A stretch of DNA of 64,000 bases, taken from positions 1-64,000 of the forward strand of contig QKWP01000072.1 of assembly GCA_003550325.1 (NCBI GenBank). The letters run 5' to 3'. The notes under the pieces are model-generated. The model saw only the letters and a program-made list of their open reading frames with translations. It was not told where the DNA came from and searched no databases. The translations under genes were made by a program, and so were the position numbers. Every line of letters begins with the position of its first letter. Position 1 is the stretch's first letter. Below are positions 45,674 to 57,767 of this stretch, one piece after another. This DNA is from Gigaspora rosea (taxonomy: Eukaryota > Glomeromycota > Glomeromycetes > Diversisporales > Gigasporaceae).

Positions 45674-47630
45674 ATGACTAAAGAAAACTGGGAGCAATTC
45701 ACGGAAGACATCCAGAGTAAACTACAACTAACAGAGAACAAGTGGCAACAGGCAATCATGAATACAGAGCAACTCAACCACGATTGGAATCATCTAGAGC
45801 AAGCAATTAGAAACTCCGCAGACACGAATATACCAAAAACTAGAGTCTCGCCCAAGTCTTTCTTCGCATTCTCCCATAAAGCAACCAAGCTGCACTCTGC
45901 GCTACAAAGAATTAATAATCTGATAAAATTACTCAGCGACAAAGCACAACCTACCAGCCATACGTACATTAACGCTGAGATAGTCTGTATAAACAAAACA
46001 GCTAAAACAAATATACTGGCTAACTGGACAGGAAAAGAGATGCCCAGTATGAAGCAAACAAAAATAATAAATTGAAACTAGCACAGAAAGCAGTACACAA
46101 AGTGAGGAAGGTCAAAAACAACCTGGCACACAAAGAAAAAATTGAGAAGCACACAAACAACCGATTTAACAACTTCGCACAAAACACATCCAAAATGATT
46201 GATAGCATACTGAACAGACATCAAGACCTAGTTGTTCTCTATAATATAAAAACAAAAGACGAAGTAATAACTGAACCAAACGAATAAAAGAAGAAGTAAG
46301 AAAACACTATGAGAATTGGACCCAGGCAAACCCTTTCAACTCTGATAAATAGCCGGAATGGTCCCCGGAGTATGAACCCATACAGGCAATTGATCCTGAG
46401 TGGTTTGAGCCACTGAAGGACCCCATTACCCTCCTCAAATTAGAAAAGGTCCTGAGCGAGGCACCCAATAACAAAACAACTGGTCCACAAAATATATCCA
46501 ACGAGATGCTAAAACATCTCAATACCTATACAAAAAATATATTCCTCAAAATTTTAAACGCATGTATAGACTCACAAATGATATCTAAATCATGGACCCA
46601 AAGTAGAATATACCCAATCTCCAAGAAACAAAGATTTTTGGGTCAGCTTAAGGACACTAGACCCATAACCCTAGTGGAACATGCACGTAAAATCCTATCA
46701 AAAATTCTAACACAAAGACTAAACAGCATCCTCAGCAGACGCTCAATTCTTCACCCCTGCAACAATGTAGCTTTACCCCACATCTCCACCGAAATCCCTA
46801 TCTCTACGATCACACATATAATCGAGGATGCACACGTGAACAAAAAAGAGCTTTGGCTTCTAAGCCAGGATATCTCGAAGGCCTACGACACTATACACAT
46901 TCCTCTCCTAGGAAAGGTGCTCAAAAGGATCAAAGTTCCAGACCAAACAGTTCAACTGATCACTAACATACTTAGCAACAGACAAAATACTATTATAACA
47001 AATCATGGGTTAACAGCACCATACACAGTTCAGGATAGCATTGACCAAGGAGAAACTATAGCCCCTCTCCTGTGGAGGATCTATTACGATCCACTATTGG
47101 CAGCAATTAATAAAAAGAACATAGGATACCATATGACAAGCTATTCCAACAATACCCCAACCCAAGATATTAATAGACCTGCATCTGCCTATATGGACAA
47201 TACAGTCTGGATTGGTAAATCCAAAGAAGACCTTACTAAAATCCTAAGTACAGCAAACTCCTTCTTTGAAATGACGAGGATAACGATCAGCCCCCACAAG
47301 TCGATTCTAGCCACTATAAATGCAAGCACGTCCTCTGAAATCAACTTTAATGGTATCTCACTAAAGGCAATAGACCACAAGCAATGCTTTAGAATCCTCG
47401 GCTGTTACTTCACCACGAGAAAGAACCATAAACCGATTTCCAACACTATACAGAATGAAGCAAAAGCGGCGATAAACAGACTCAAGAAAGCAAGAATAAC
47501 AGAGAAACAGGCCATATATATTGTTAACGCTGTAATACTAACACGCATAGCATACAGGGTCCAAAACACAAGCCTGTCTGAGGCAACTTGTAAGAAGATA
47601 ACTCAATTATACACCAGTGTTATCAAATAA
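45674..47630 (+). pseudogene. LINE 2 ORF2, linker and reverse transcriptase
   Basis: The linker frames (45674-46075, 46072-46287) contain TKENWEQFTEDIQSK, equivalent to LINE 1. After a short break, 46506-47630 is an open 374-residue RT: KDTRPITLVEHARKILSKIL (fingers), LWLLSQDISKAYDTIHIP (motif A), SIDQGETIAPLLW (motif B), SAYMDNTVWIGKS (motif C) and FRILGCYFT (thumb region). Motif C reads YMDN instead of YADD: the second catalytic Asp is Asn. Even the longest open part would therefore not be expected to polymerise DNA. Confidence 0.88.
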
Positions 47631-47699
47631 AAAGCGGGATTTGCATGAGCAGTTCCAAACTCAACACTGTTCAATTATCAAATATACAGACTTAAAAAG

Positions 47700-48667
47700 G
47701 TGTCAGATATACAGACGCAGCAACACCTTGCCTCAGTGCATAGACAATTAAATCATCCTGATTTTAATCAATTAACCTTGAAACCAAGACTTCAACAAGT
47801 ACAAGAAGCAGCACTGACAAATAAGTCCATACTAAACTACTCTAACTACGTACTCTCTGCGAACGAACATGGAACAACAACCGCAAAAATGTTAAGTAAT
47901 ATACAAAAGGCAAATATCACCATAAGCCAAAACACAAACTCTGCATGGCCCCAACCAATAAATAAGAAAGGAACCCTGATAAACTCTGTCCTTCAGCTAA
48001 TGACCAAACCCCACTTAATAAAGTTCAAGACAAATAAAATCAAGCTTAAATTCATCGAGCAATGCCTAGACTACAAAAGCGAAAGTACAATCTCCTGGTT
48101 TCACTTACCCCATACCATAAGAACAATACCAAGGGGAGGCAGCCAACTTGGTACAGACAGCTGGTCAAAGTAGTACAGGAAACAACAGGGTTTCAAGCCA
48201 TAGTCCCTATTAGGCCTAATCCAGCCTACATATATAACAACTTAACATGGGAAAAGAAAGATTGGATTATACTTAAAGCACACCAAGCAGGATTTATAGG
48301 CAAAATTTCATCTCTCAAAAAAGACAATACAGCTCTAGTCAATCACTGGACATTCTCCCATACCACCCAAACTCTGCAACCATGCTCCGGGTGCAAGTAC
48401 AACAACCCGGCCTTAGCAAAAGAAAAGTGTACAAAGAAAATTGGTCTGGACCTACTTCAAAGTATCCCAGTTGACAGCAAAAAGAAACCACGTATACAAG
48501 TCTCAGACCTCAGACACCTGCAGACAAGAGGCCAAGAAAAGAAGCAAAAGCCTGACTTAGTGAGAATTGAGATAGTTAAGGAGCCCCCATCTTGGCAACT
48601 TAATAGAAAAAATCGAAAGCGATCTATGGAAACTAAAACAGTTAATATTTCAACTCAAAACACATAA
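47700..48667 (+). pseudogene. LINE 2 ORF2, thumb/connector with CxxC motif
   Basis: Two overlapping frames, 47700-48173 (157 residues) and 48062-48667 (201 residues), continue the protein across a shift near 48070-48120. ALVNHWTFSHTTQ and TLQPCSGCKYNN match the LINE 1 CxxC segment. The function of the segment is unknown. Confidence 0.65.
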
Positions 48668-48701
48668 AAGATATATAAATAACATTGAAAGAGAGGGGAT
48701 C

Positions 48702-48944
48702 ATGTGCGTTACAATCCCACACAAGCTGAAACTCCTAGTGGAAACGGAATTTTGGCCAACAAGGAAAAAGAACCAAATCACAGCTCTAATACACATATCA
48801 AAAGTTACTAGAAAAGAATCAAAAATTCATATTATGTCTGACAACATTCATTTCTGTGATACTGCAACCAAGCTTTTCCAATCTCTCTCTCACATGCAGT
48901 CACTAACTGGCTCCACAAACAACTGGTCAAGTTGGCTATCATAG
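48702..48944 (+). pseudogene. LINE 2 ORF2, RNase H remnant
   Basis: VETEFWPTRKKNQITALIHI followed by IHIMSDNIHFCDTATK aligns with the LINE 1 RNase H block (VENWPSSTKAELIAIWLAL then VTIISDSAAAI). The catalytic Glu position is Gln here; the Asp in SDN is kept. No TDGS motif is visible upstream and the final His/Asp motif is lost before the stop at 48944. The domain is heavily degraded. Confidence 0.55.
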
Positions 48945-48977
48945 CTCACATTTACTGCACACAAGAATCAGAAATAT

Positions 48978-49911
48978 ATGTTTGAATACAAGAAACAAAT
49001 CAACGACTCTCCAAACGTACCAGTTCACGTACTGTTATCAGAAATTAACCACAATTCTATTAGATACAACACCTATCAAATAAGTTGGAAGGGGGCTCCG
49101 GTTGAACACAAATCACGAAGGTTCGCTCGTCATGTACAGAACACGGACACAATAGCCCAGTGGACTTCACAAATGAGATTCCAAACTTGGGACATCCTGA
49201 GAGAGGATACGGACTGGAGCACATTTTATGACTATCTGAACTACAAATGTACACTTACGAAACGGGAGACAAACCCCAAGTACTCAATGATAAAGGCCTT
49301 CAAAGTAAAGCTGCTCCTTGAAGAACTCCCAACCATGAACGCCCTGCATGTTAGAGACCCGCAAAAATACAATAATCCGAAATATATAAAATGTCAGGGT
49401 GCACCGGAAAACTGTTACATATCCTCACATGCATCTCAAATAGCACAAGTCTACGGAAAGCCATCACGTGTGCCATAACAAAAACTTTAAAGAAACAACA
49501 AATATATATAGGAGCAAAAGTAATACAAATTACCAGGATAATCACTAACAATATTCACCTACCAGATTCCTACATTCCTAGTATGAACAGGGTGATTCTC
49601 GGAATACTTCCAATGTAAGCAACTCTTGAAATCAATAGGATTACTCAAACGGCCCAAAAACGAACCAAGATCATACACATCCTTCTCCACCAGATAGCAA
49701 GGGAGATATTCGAAACGATTTGGAAACCGCGCTGTACAATAATAGCCTCAAGCTCAAGCAACCCACTTAGAAGACCGGACGAAGAAGTGGTAGAAGATGA
49801 TACAACGACCGAATTACACTCTATATCTAAAGCCTTAGCACAATTACATAACGCACAGTTATCAGAAAGGATTAAGTCTACCAAAATAGACAAATAGTCA
49901 AGACTATTCAC
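48978..49911 (+). pseudogene. LINE 2 ORF2, C-terminal region
   Basis: The frame 48978-49478 carries WSTFYDYLNYK, then VKLLLEELPTMNALHVRDP and YIKCQGAPENCYISSHAS (a C...C...H arrangement), matching the LINE 1 C-terminus. Coding-like sequence continues in shifted frames to about 49898 (LNPLRRPDEEVVEDD-like acidic tail, then RIKSTKIDK and a stop). Confidence 0.65.
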
Positions 49912-50189
49912 AATGCATAATACATCCCTAACTTACATCAATAGTATCATAGACTAGTGAGGTTTTTGACCCTGCCTAGCAAAGCATGGGTCGTAGGTAA
50001 AGTTAGCCTAAGCTTTAGCTTTGAAGATATATATATATAAATACAGGCAAAATAGATATAATTTCATATATTATAATAATAAAACCTGAGGCAAGGCCTC
50101 GCTTTAAAAAAAATAAAAATAAAAAAAATAATAATATACTATAATAAAAGAATTATAGAATTCTATTATGTTAAAATAATTAAGAATGT

Positions 50190-50304
50190 GTCATTAATTA
50201 TCTGATTATTTTTATCAGAGGCCTACCAGTGGCCTACCTCTTCCCTCTTTCTTAATATATATATAGTCAGGTTTTTATATATAGTTTTAACTTTTTTATC
50301 CTCT
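50190..50304. repeat. Dispersed 110-bp repeat, copy 1
   Basis: gtgtcattaattatctgatt, then tatcagaggcctac, then atatagtcaggttttta. The same sequence is at 53565-53670 and 55181-55290. The function is unknown. Confidence 0.7.
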
Positions 50305-50305
50305 T

Positions 50306-50477
50306 CAGGACCCCAAAATATACATAGATAAGTTAGGTATTTGGTTGCTTATTTTTTGTATTTTTTATACAGATCTTATCTATTTATAGTAATTTTTGTT
50401 TATTTTTGAAGTTTTTTTGTAGATCTTTTTATATTTAGTAATATTATAATTAACATGACCTATTTATATATATTCCA
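50306..50477. mobile_element. MITE with CAGGACC ends, copy 2
   Basis: aggaccccaaaatatacata at the left and tatatattccagaatcct at the right. The interior matches the reverse of 40706-40883 (gcttattttttgtatttttt). Flanks share tcctctt. Confidence 0.65.
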
Positions 50478-51560
50478 GAATCCTTCCTCTTCCTCTTAAA
50501 AAATCAGCTAATTTTTGTCACTTCCCTTATTATTTGTAGAAGTATGTTTCTATAAGAATACAGAACAAAAATAAAAAATATAGAGTATTATTTCAATTAA
50601 TTTGAGATAAAAAACTTTCTTAACTGGTAGAAAAAAAAAGAAGTATTAATTTTTAAATATGTAGTTTTTTTACCTAATCATATAATTTGATCCATCATTG
50701 ATATCTTATTATCTAGAGCAAAATTTTTATAATTTTAATATTATTCTAATTATTTCAATAAGTCAATTTACACTGTACTAAAATTATCAATATTTTATCA
50801 CTAAATCATAAGAAATTAATAATAAAAAAAATACACAATTTTGATTGAAATACAAATTGTATAAAAATTGCATATATTGTAAGTATATATATACTGTGCA
50901 AAAAATCTAAAAGCCTTACTATTTTATATAGAAAAGCTTAGCAAACGCATTAGAGACAAGCTAAATTTGTTATTTTAGCAGTAATTAACTTTAAACAGTA
51001 TACATAGAATGGTTGCTATATATTAAATGCATATTACTTTTGGTTATAACATTATACAAAAAGATTAAGAAATTATATAATTTATTTGTCTGCATATACT
51101 GTACATATTATTATATATTTCAACTTTTCTTTAAAAATAATTATGATATTACTGAATTATAAACTTATTGAATTAGCTTATAATTATATTTTTGGTCATT
51201 TTTTTAGTTGTTCAAAAACTTATAAAGCAATAGATTTTAATAGGTACTGCAATATTAACACACTCAATATTAGTTTTTATTTGAATGCATAGCTAATATT
51301 TTTGAGCATAAAATATAAAATAAAGATAGTCCTTATTATGAGTATAAGTAGGTGCTAATGAGAAAACAAAAATTTATTGCTCTAGTTAAAATAAACTAAT
51401 AGCTCAAATTATAATTCCAAACAATCAAGAATTTATATTTATCAAATTTGTACTGAGAACTATAACAATAAAATCAAAGCAGATATTGTATATAGTTAAA
51501 TTTAAAATATTATTTTTTATTTGTATCCAAGATGATATATAACTAACTTTATGTTCCAAC
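50478..51560. other. Gene-free AT-rich stretch
   Basis: No supported frame, array or element; the frame at 51086-51292 is low-complexity. Confidence 0.4.
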
Positions 51561-51982
51561 TAGGGTTGTGGGCACGGGTAATGCCTCCGGTCTGAGGCAT
51601 GACCAAAGGGCATGCCCCTATATAGTCACATGACAAATAACTGACCAATCAAATTATTTAAAATTATATACAGAAATCTATAATTGGCCAAAATTTCAAA
51701 GTATATTAATAAAAGAATATAAAGGTCAATATGAAGTATTGGGTTTTAAAAGTTTTGTATTTGGTACAAATTGCTTATAGATTTTTAAATTCTTGATTCT
51801 AATTATTTTATTAGAATAATTAATTTTTTTAATATCTATATATATATTGCAAAAAAAAGAAAAATAATAAAACGTATAATATTAATATTAATAATTTCTA
51901 GCCAATAGGAGTAATTATTTAGTGTCATGTGATTTAGGCATGCCCTTTGGCTTCAAAGCATGCCTATGGGCATGCTCTAGGG

Positions 51983-52254
51983 CAGTGTTGTACACAGACA
52001 TTGTCCCGCCGATTTTTCAGGGACGTGGACAGTCCGGGACGGGACGTCTGGGACATGTCCGCAATAATGTCCCAACATGATACATGTCCGCCGGGTAAAA
52101 CCAATCAAATTGCGGAATTATACGAATTTTATTGGTAGATAATCACGTGTTAAGTCGCAAAATGTCCGGGACAAAAAAAATTCTGGGCGGACATGTCCCG
52201 GATGTCCCGTCCCGGACTGTCTGCTATCCGTGTCTGTGTCCCATGACAACACTG
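51983..52254. mobile_element. Nested hAT-like MITE N1 (272 bp)
   Basis: It starts CAGTGTTGT and ends ACAACACTG, flanked by ctctaggg on both sides (51975-51982 and 52255-52262; perfect 8 bp). The interior has several gggacatgtcc and gtcccgtcccgg palindromic words and is unusually G+C-rich. Confidence 0.85.
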
Positions 52255-52262
52255 CTCTAGGG

Positions 52263-52514
52263 CAGTGTTGTCACTTGGACGCGTCCATACTATGTTTTTT
52301 GTCCAACGTCCAAGATTGTCCAAAATTGTCCAAGCCTATGTCCCATGTTTAACTAATCAATAAAGTTATTTAAAAAAATATATAATTATATATTGTTCTA
52401 GGTGCTGAACTTACTGGTAAAAAAATTAAAATAGGTTATCTTAATAAAATTTCAAGTAATTTTAATTTGAAAAAATGTCCAAAATGTCCAAAAAACATCC
52501 AAGTGACAACACTG
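52263..52514. mobile_element. Nested hAT-like MITE N2 (252 bp)
   Basis: It starts CAGTGTTGTCACTTGGAC and ends ATCCAAGTGACAACACTG. Flanks are ctctaggg (52255-52262) and ccctaggg (52515-52522), 8 bp with one mismatch. It shares one target copy with N1, so the two sit back to back. Confidence 0.85.
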
Positions 52515-52574
52515 CCCTAGGGGCATGCCCCAAAAGGCATGCCATGCTCCTGTGCCCACAACTCTAGTCCCAAC

Positions 52575-53560
52575 CCAAGTTCCACCTTTAAATTCTAATA
52601 TAATTAATAAATATACTATATTGTTTTTTCATTAAAAATATTTTATAATTAAATTATCATAGTATATAATTTAACTTTTTAGAAAATATTAATCTGGTAA
52701 ATTACATAATATTCAATGAATTTCTGTGAATTCTCTAATGAACATTTATATAAAATCTGGATATTCATTTAATATCATCTATGGATACTAAAGTCTGTGA
52801 ATATTATTAATTATTTTCATAACTGATATTCAAGGATTCAAACTTTACAATGTATAACTTTATTTTTTTTTGATTTAGTCAATTAAATAACTTAAATAAA
52901 AATAACTTTGAACCAAATTATAAAAATCCATCTATCAAATCAAATTTTTTAAAGTTAATTTTTTTAATTAATTTAATGATACTTTAGTAATATAAATCTA
53001 GTTGTACAAAAAGAAATTTTTTGTCTAAATTGTTTAAGATTCTAAAATAAAAAACAGGTTTAGTATAATTTATATATTATTGAATGCTTATAGATAATTC
53101 TTTATTTTTTTAAATTTATTGAGCTTTAAAACAAAGACTCTAAATTCTAAAAATAAATTATTAGCAATTTTTTTTAAAAAAATGCTTTACATATGCTAAT
53201 ATAATAAAAAATTAAATTAAAGAACATTTTACAAAATTATAGAATTTTCTTTAATAATTGATATATATGTACTTATTAAAGTTGATTATGTTATTTTAGG
53301 TTAAATTTCTTGAACTTTATTATTTAATTGTTTACATTGCTATATAAAAAAAAAATGATCAGATTATTTTTTTAATTTTCATTCGAAAAAATCTTATACC
53401 AATTTTTAAACAAATAATAAAAAAATAAAAATGCATTATTTGTTAAATAATTTCTTTTTGTTCTTCCTGTTTTTTCTTCATTATCATTTTTTTTTATTAT
53501 ATTTTCTAATACTAATAATATAATTTATAATTAATCTTTTTTTTTAAAAAAAAAGATAAG
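52575..53560. other. Gene-free AT-rich stretch
   Basis: No frame, array or inverted repeat that I could support. Confidence 0.4.
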
Positions 53561-53564
53561 GGCA

Positions 53565-53670
53565 GTGTCATTAATCACCTGATTATTTTTTATCAGAGGT
53601 CTACCCCCCTTCCTCTTTCTTAATATATAAATAGTCAGGTTCTTATATATAATTTTAACATTTTTTACCC
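53565..53670. repeat. Dispersed 110-bp repeat, copy 2
   Basis: gtgtcattaatcacctgatt, then tttatcagaggtctaccc. See 50190 and 55181. Confidence 0.7.
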
Positions 53671-53743
53671 CCCTCCCCCCCTAAAAAATCACCTGATTTT
53701 TGTTACTCCCCTAAACTACCTTTACAATAATATAAATAATAGT

Positions 53744-53917
53744 ACACGTCACTCTGGTTATATCAACATTTTTGGTTTATTAGTAAAAAAATTCAAAATG
53801 TCAATACAGTGAGTTGTACTGACATTTTATATTAAATTTTTGAAAAAAATGTCAGTATAGAAAGATTTTACTATAGTGTCGTTATATCCAGATGTTGGTA
53901 TAACCAGAGTAACATGT
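53744..53917. mobile_element. TA-flanked MITE (about 174 bp)
   Basis: cacgtcactctggttatatc at the left pairs with ggtataaccagagtaacatg at the right, with TA at both outer edges. This is Tc1/mariner-like by target choice. The interior also forms a stem (aatgtcaatacag, then ctgacatttt). Confidence 0.75.
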
Positions 53918-54240
53918 ATTGTATAAAAGAAAAAAATATAAATTGAGTATCACAAAAATTTAGGAAGTTTTTTAACAATTAATTGGTTTTTTTAAAAAAA
54001 TTAAAAACAATCACCTTTTTTTTTAAAAAAAATTTTTTAAAAAAATTGTCTAAAACTTTTTGAATTAAATGCTACAAAACAATAAATTATACTAAATATC
54101 TTAAAATATTTATTTGATATTACTTGATTTCCTGTCTATGACAGAAAGATTGTAAGGAAAGTACTGTAATTAGAGTTTACATAGATTATACCCCTTCTTA
54201 CCTAGTAATAGAATTATTGACCAATTAAATTTAACCTTTT

Positions 54241-54422
54241 AGAGTCAGATCTCTCTATAGTCACACTCCATATAGTCATACTAGAACACTGAATAATTTA
54301 TATAAGCTTATATTTGAGCATCATAGTAAAATTTTTTTTGGTTAGCACTTTTATATTGGTATATATAAGCTATATTTTAAATATTAGATAAACTTTTACC
54401 TAATTTTAACTTTTTTGAAATA
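54241..54422. repeat. Truncated arm of the GGACCCTGAATAAT repeat family
   Basis: gaacactgaataatttatat, then ttatatttgagcatcatagt and ttggttagcacttttat. It matches 55415-55560 and, reversed, 58430-58560. It stops at the single N at 54423. Confidence 0.65.
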
Positions 54423-54423
54423 N
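54423..54423. other. Single N joining two unrelated truncated repeats
   Basis: The left side is an arm of the 55.4-kb family; the right side is the middle of the 35.04-kb MITE family. Confidence 0.7.
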
Positions 54424-54781
54424 AAATAATCTACCTTTTTAACTTAGAAAAAGTTGTTTAGCATAATTTTTACATATAATTCTTAAACGTAAAGATAGAT
54501 TTATATTAGTAAAAAAAAGTTTATATGTGCTAACGTTCGAAAGTTTTAATTTTTCTTATAAAACGTTTTTTTTTACTATGATAATCTACCTTTATGACTT
54601 AGAAAAAGTTGTTCAGAATAAAATTTTACATTATATACTTTGATATTGCTTGTTTATTTTTACATTTTACTAGTAAAATTTTGAATTTTTAAAAAATAAA
54701 ATTTTTTGCCTACAAAATCGTGCAATTTGATTGGCCGAATCGGGGTGCGACATGTCGCGGGAGCGACAAATTTCTATTCCC
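54424..54781. mobile_element. Right half of the 35.0-kb MITE family
   Basis: It matches 35313-35651 through to the terminal caaatttctattccc. The left 270 bases of the element are missing at the N. Confidence 0.75.
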
Positions 54782-54815
54782 TATATTATATATATATGCA
54801 TATACTATAAATATA

Positions 54816-54985
54816 TATGTTGTGTCCCAGATAAGAATTTGTCCCAATTTGGAATCTGGCCTAATCCTACCTCTAACTCTAGCCTAACTCTAACCCTAAA
54901 GTTATCTAAAGTCCTAATTCTGCTACAAAATTCTCATTTGGAGCAGCCCGATTCCAAATCGGGCATCAGGACACAACATATATGT
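54816..54985. mobile_element. Short MITE with degenerate telomere-like interior, copy 2
   Basis: atatgttgtgtccc at the left and ggacacaacatatat at the right. The interior (ctctaactctagcctaactc, taaccctaaag) matches the reverse of about 38985-39155. Confidence 0.65.
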
Positions 54986-55180
54986 ATATATTTGAGAAAC
55001 TAGAAAGAAAATAATCCATTCTTGTTTAATAATATATATTGTCACAGATAATACTAAAATCAAATAATGATTAAATCTATGTGATCACATAATGATCTTC
55101 TGTATAAACAAATCTAAGATGCATCATAAAATTCTAGCATCACTAACTTAGAGAATTCCATAGTTAGTGTTAGTATTAGG

Positions 55181-55290
55181 GCAGTGTCATTAATCACCTG
55201 ATTATTTTTTATCAGAGGCCTACTCCCCCTCCTATTTTTTAATATACATATAGTCAGGTTCTTATATATAATTTCAACTTTTTTTGACCC
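55181..55290. repeat. Dispersed 110-bp repeat, copy 3
   Basis: cattaatcacctgattattt, then tatcagaggcctactccccc. See 50190 and 53565. Confidence 0.7.
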
Positions 55291-55414
55291 CGTTACTCCC
55301 CTTAGGGTTTGGGTATAGTCAGATTTTAATTACTCTAATAGAATTTAAGTATACTAATTGTAAAATCAATAAAAAACTCTCAAACTCTAATTATAATACT
55401 GATAGCAGTCGTAT

Positions 55415-55620
55415 AGGACCCTGAATAATCCATGTGAGGTTATATTTGAGCATAATAGTAAAAATTTTTTTGGTTAGCACTTTTGGTTTGGTATATATAA
55501 GCTACATTTCAAACATTAGATCGAACTTATACTCATTTTTAACATTTTTTGAAATATAAAAAAATTTTTTAAAAAACAAGAATTACATTCTCTAAAAAAA
55601 ACAAAAAAAAAAATTCTAAA

Positions 55621-55661
<41 letters not shown>

Positions 55662-57710
55662 ATAATTACATTCTCTAAAAAAAAAAAAAAAAAAAAGAAT
55701 TATGTTCTCTAAAAAAAACTGAAATATGTTCTTTAAAAAAAAAAATTATAAACATTTTTTTAAGTCCATTTAATCCATAAACTGCCATAGATCATAAAAT
55801 ATATAGTAGAAAATATAAAATAAACTTAAAAAAAAATCACCATTTTACACTATTTTTATTAATTTTTGTATTTTTCTAATTTTTGTATTTTTTTAATTTT
55901 TGCATTTATTACCTGCTAAGTTACTATTGTTACTATTATGGCCCAGATTTTTTATTAGCACATTTCAAATATAATATTTATACTATTAGCATTCTTTTAA
56001 ATATACCTTTTTTGCCATTTAGCTGTTTACAAATATATTTTTTTTTTTCAATACCTACTTTTTAAATATAATCTTTTTTTAAAAAAGACCTCCATTAGCA
56101 AGTTTTTAAATATGACCTTATATAGATTATTCGGGGTCCTGTTTCATACATGCACATAATTTCTCAATCATGCACATGTTTCTAAATCATGCATATTTTA
56201 TTCTATCAAAATTTTATATATAAAAATTAAATCTAACTAATATTCCAATCTATCTATATACTTCAATTTTGGGTCTGTTTACTTTAACATTTTTGATTGG
56301 TCATATTCAAAAAATGTTATCTAAATATAGAAAAACTAATAAAAATACATAAAATAATTATAACTATTATTATAGTTAAGTAATTATTATAACATTTGAA
56401 TAATTATTATATCATTTTTTAATACCCTTATTAATGCTCTTAATCTATATAAAATCATGAAATTGTGAAATATAAATTTGTCAAATTTACTTTGTTGTTT
56501 AATTGTCTAATATTTACAAACTATTTTGAAATAAAAAAAATTTATGAATTTGAAAACATTTTGTATAATGGTTTCAAGTTCAAAAATAAGTGTACAAGTG
56601 CAAGAACAAGTGCAAGAATATGAAAATACTCTGCTATAGATAAACATATAATTAATAAAAAAAATAGTAAATATATTAGCAAATAAAAAAATTATATTCA
56701 ATTAAATATTTAGATAATTGATTTTTAGAATTTTTGGTATGAATTTTTTGCTACCCAGATTATCTAATAATCAACTAATTTTTTTAGCAATTTGTAGTTT
56801 TATATTGATCTACCAACCAATAAGATCATAGTCATGTTCAAAAGGTAATCAGTATGCTAAAACTTATAGCAATCTAATCAAGTTATTATACTTTAATACT
56901 TTTTGATTGGTTATATAACCTGTGATCAAAATGTTAATATATTATCACAATTTAAATCTATTAACAATTGATATAAGAAAATATAATTGTAAAAAAATGT
57001 ATTATAGTTGGTAAATACTAATATACATTCTGAACTTGCAAAAAATGATTTATATTGTAATTAGAAATTAATCAAAATAAAATAAAATTATTTTGCAGTC
57101 ATAAATGACAAAAATATCTACTAATTTTATATATAAGTATATAATAAATAGTAATTAGCACTGCTTAATAAGAATAAGAATAAAAAAATTCAATTGCACT
57201 ACCATTTATAATTTGCTATATCCATAGACCATAATCAGACAGTAAGAAAATTTAAATAAGATGACAATACTATTTAAATCTGTAATATATAATTATTTAC
57301 ATATTAATGTTATAATAGATTTATTATGATTTATAATTAATCTATTACTATAAATAAGACCCTGAACAATCTATATAATAAAAAGGTTATATTTGAAAAC
57401 AGTTAATAGACAAAAAAGGTATATTTAAAGAATGCTAATAGAAGTAATTTTTATAAATCTTAGATTTGAAATGTGCTAATAAAAAATCTGGATAATAAAT
57501 ACAAAAATTAAAAAAATTGAAAATTGAAAAAAAATACAAAAATTGCAATAAAATAAATAATAAAATAGTATAAGCCAGTTTTTTTTAAGTTTTTTTTTTA
57601 CATTTTATACTATATAAATTTATATGTATAGGTGATTATAGATCAAACAGGCTTAAAAATTTTATAATTTTTTTTTTATTAAAGAATGTAATTTTTTTTT
57701 TAAAGAACAT

Positions 57711-57767
<57 letters not shown>

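Larger units (their letters stand above)
42284..50129 (+). mobile_element. LINE 2: full-length non-LTR retrotransposon with RNase H remnant (7.8 kb)
   Basis: It is flanked by aataatatac-c/t-ataa at 42269-42283 and 50130-50144 (14 of 15 identical) and ends in an A-rich tail (50105-50129). Order on the plus strand: ORF1 region (42483-44690), endonuclease (about 44906-45616), linker, reverse transcriptase (46506-47630), CxxC connector, RNase H remnant (48702-48944), C-terminal region (48978-49911), 3' UTR. Codon composition is clearly less AT-rich than the flanks. There are many frame breaks, so it is a dead copy. Shared motifs show it belongs to the same broad family as LINE 1. Confidence 0.88.
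51561..52566. mobile_element. Outer hAT-like MITE carrying two nested hAT-like MITEs
   Basis: Ends TAGGGTTGTGGGCAC (51561) and GTGCCCACAACTCTA (to 52566) are inverted repeats flanked by gttccaac and gtcccaac (51553-51560 and 52567-52574; 8 bp, one mismatch). Internal ggcatgcc-type palindromes lie at both sides. Two further elements are inserted at its ctctaggg site. Confidence 0.8.
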
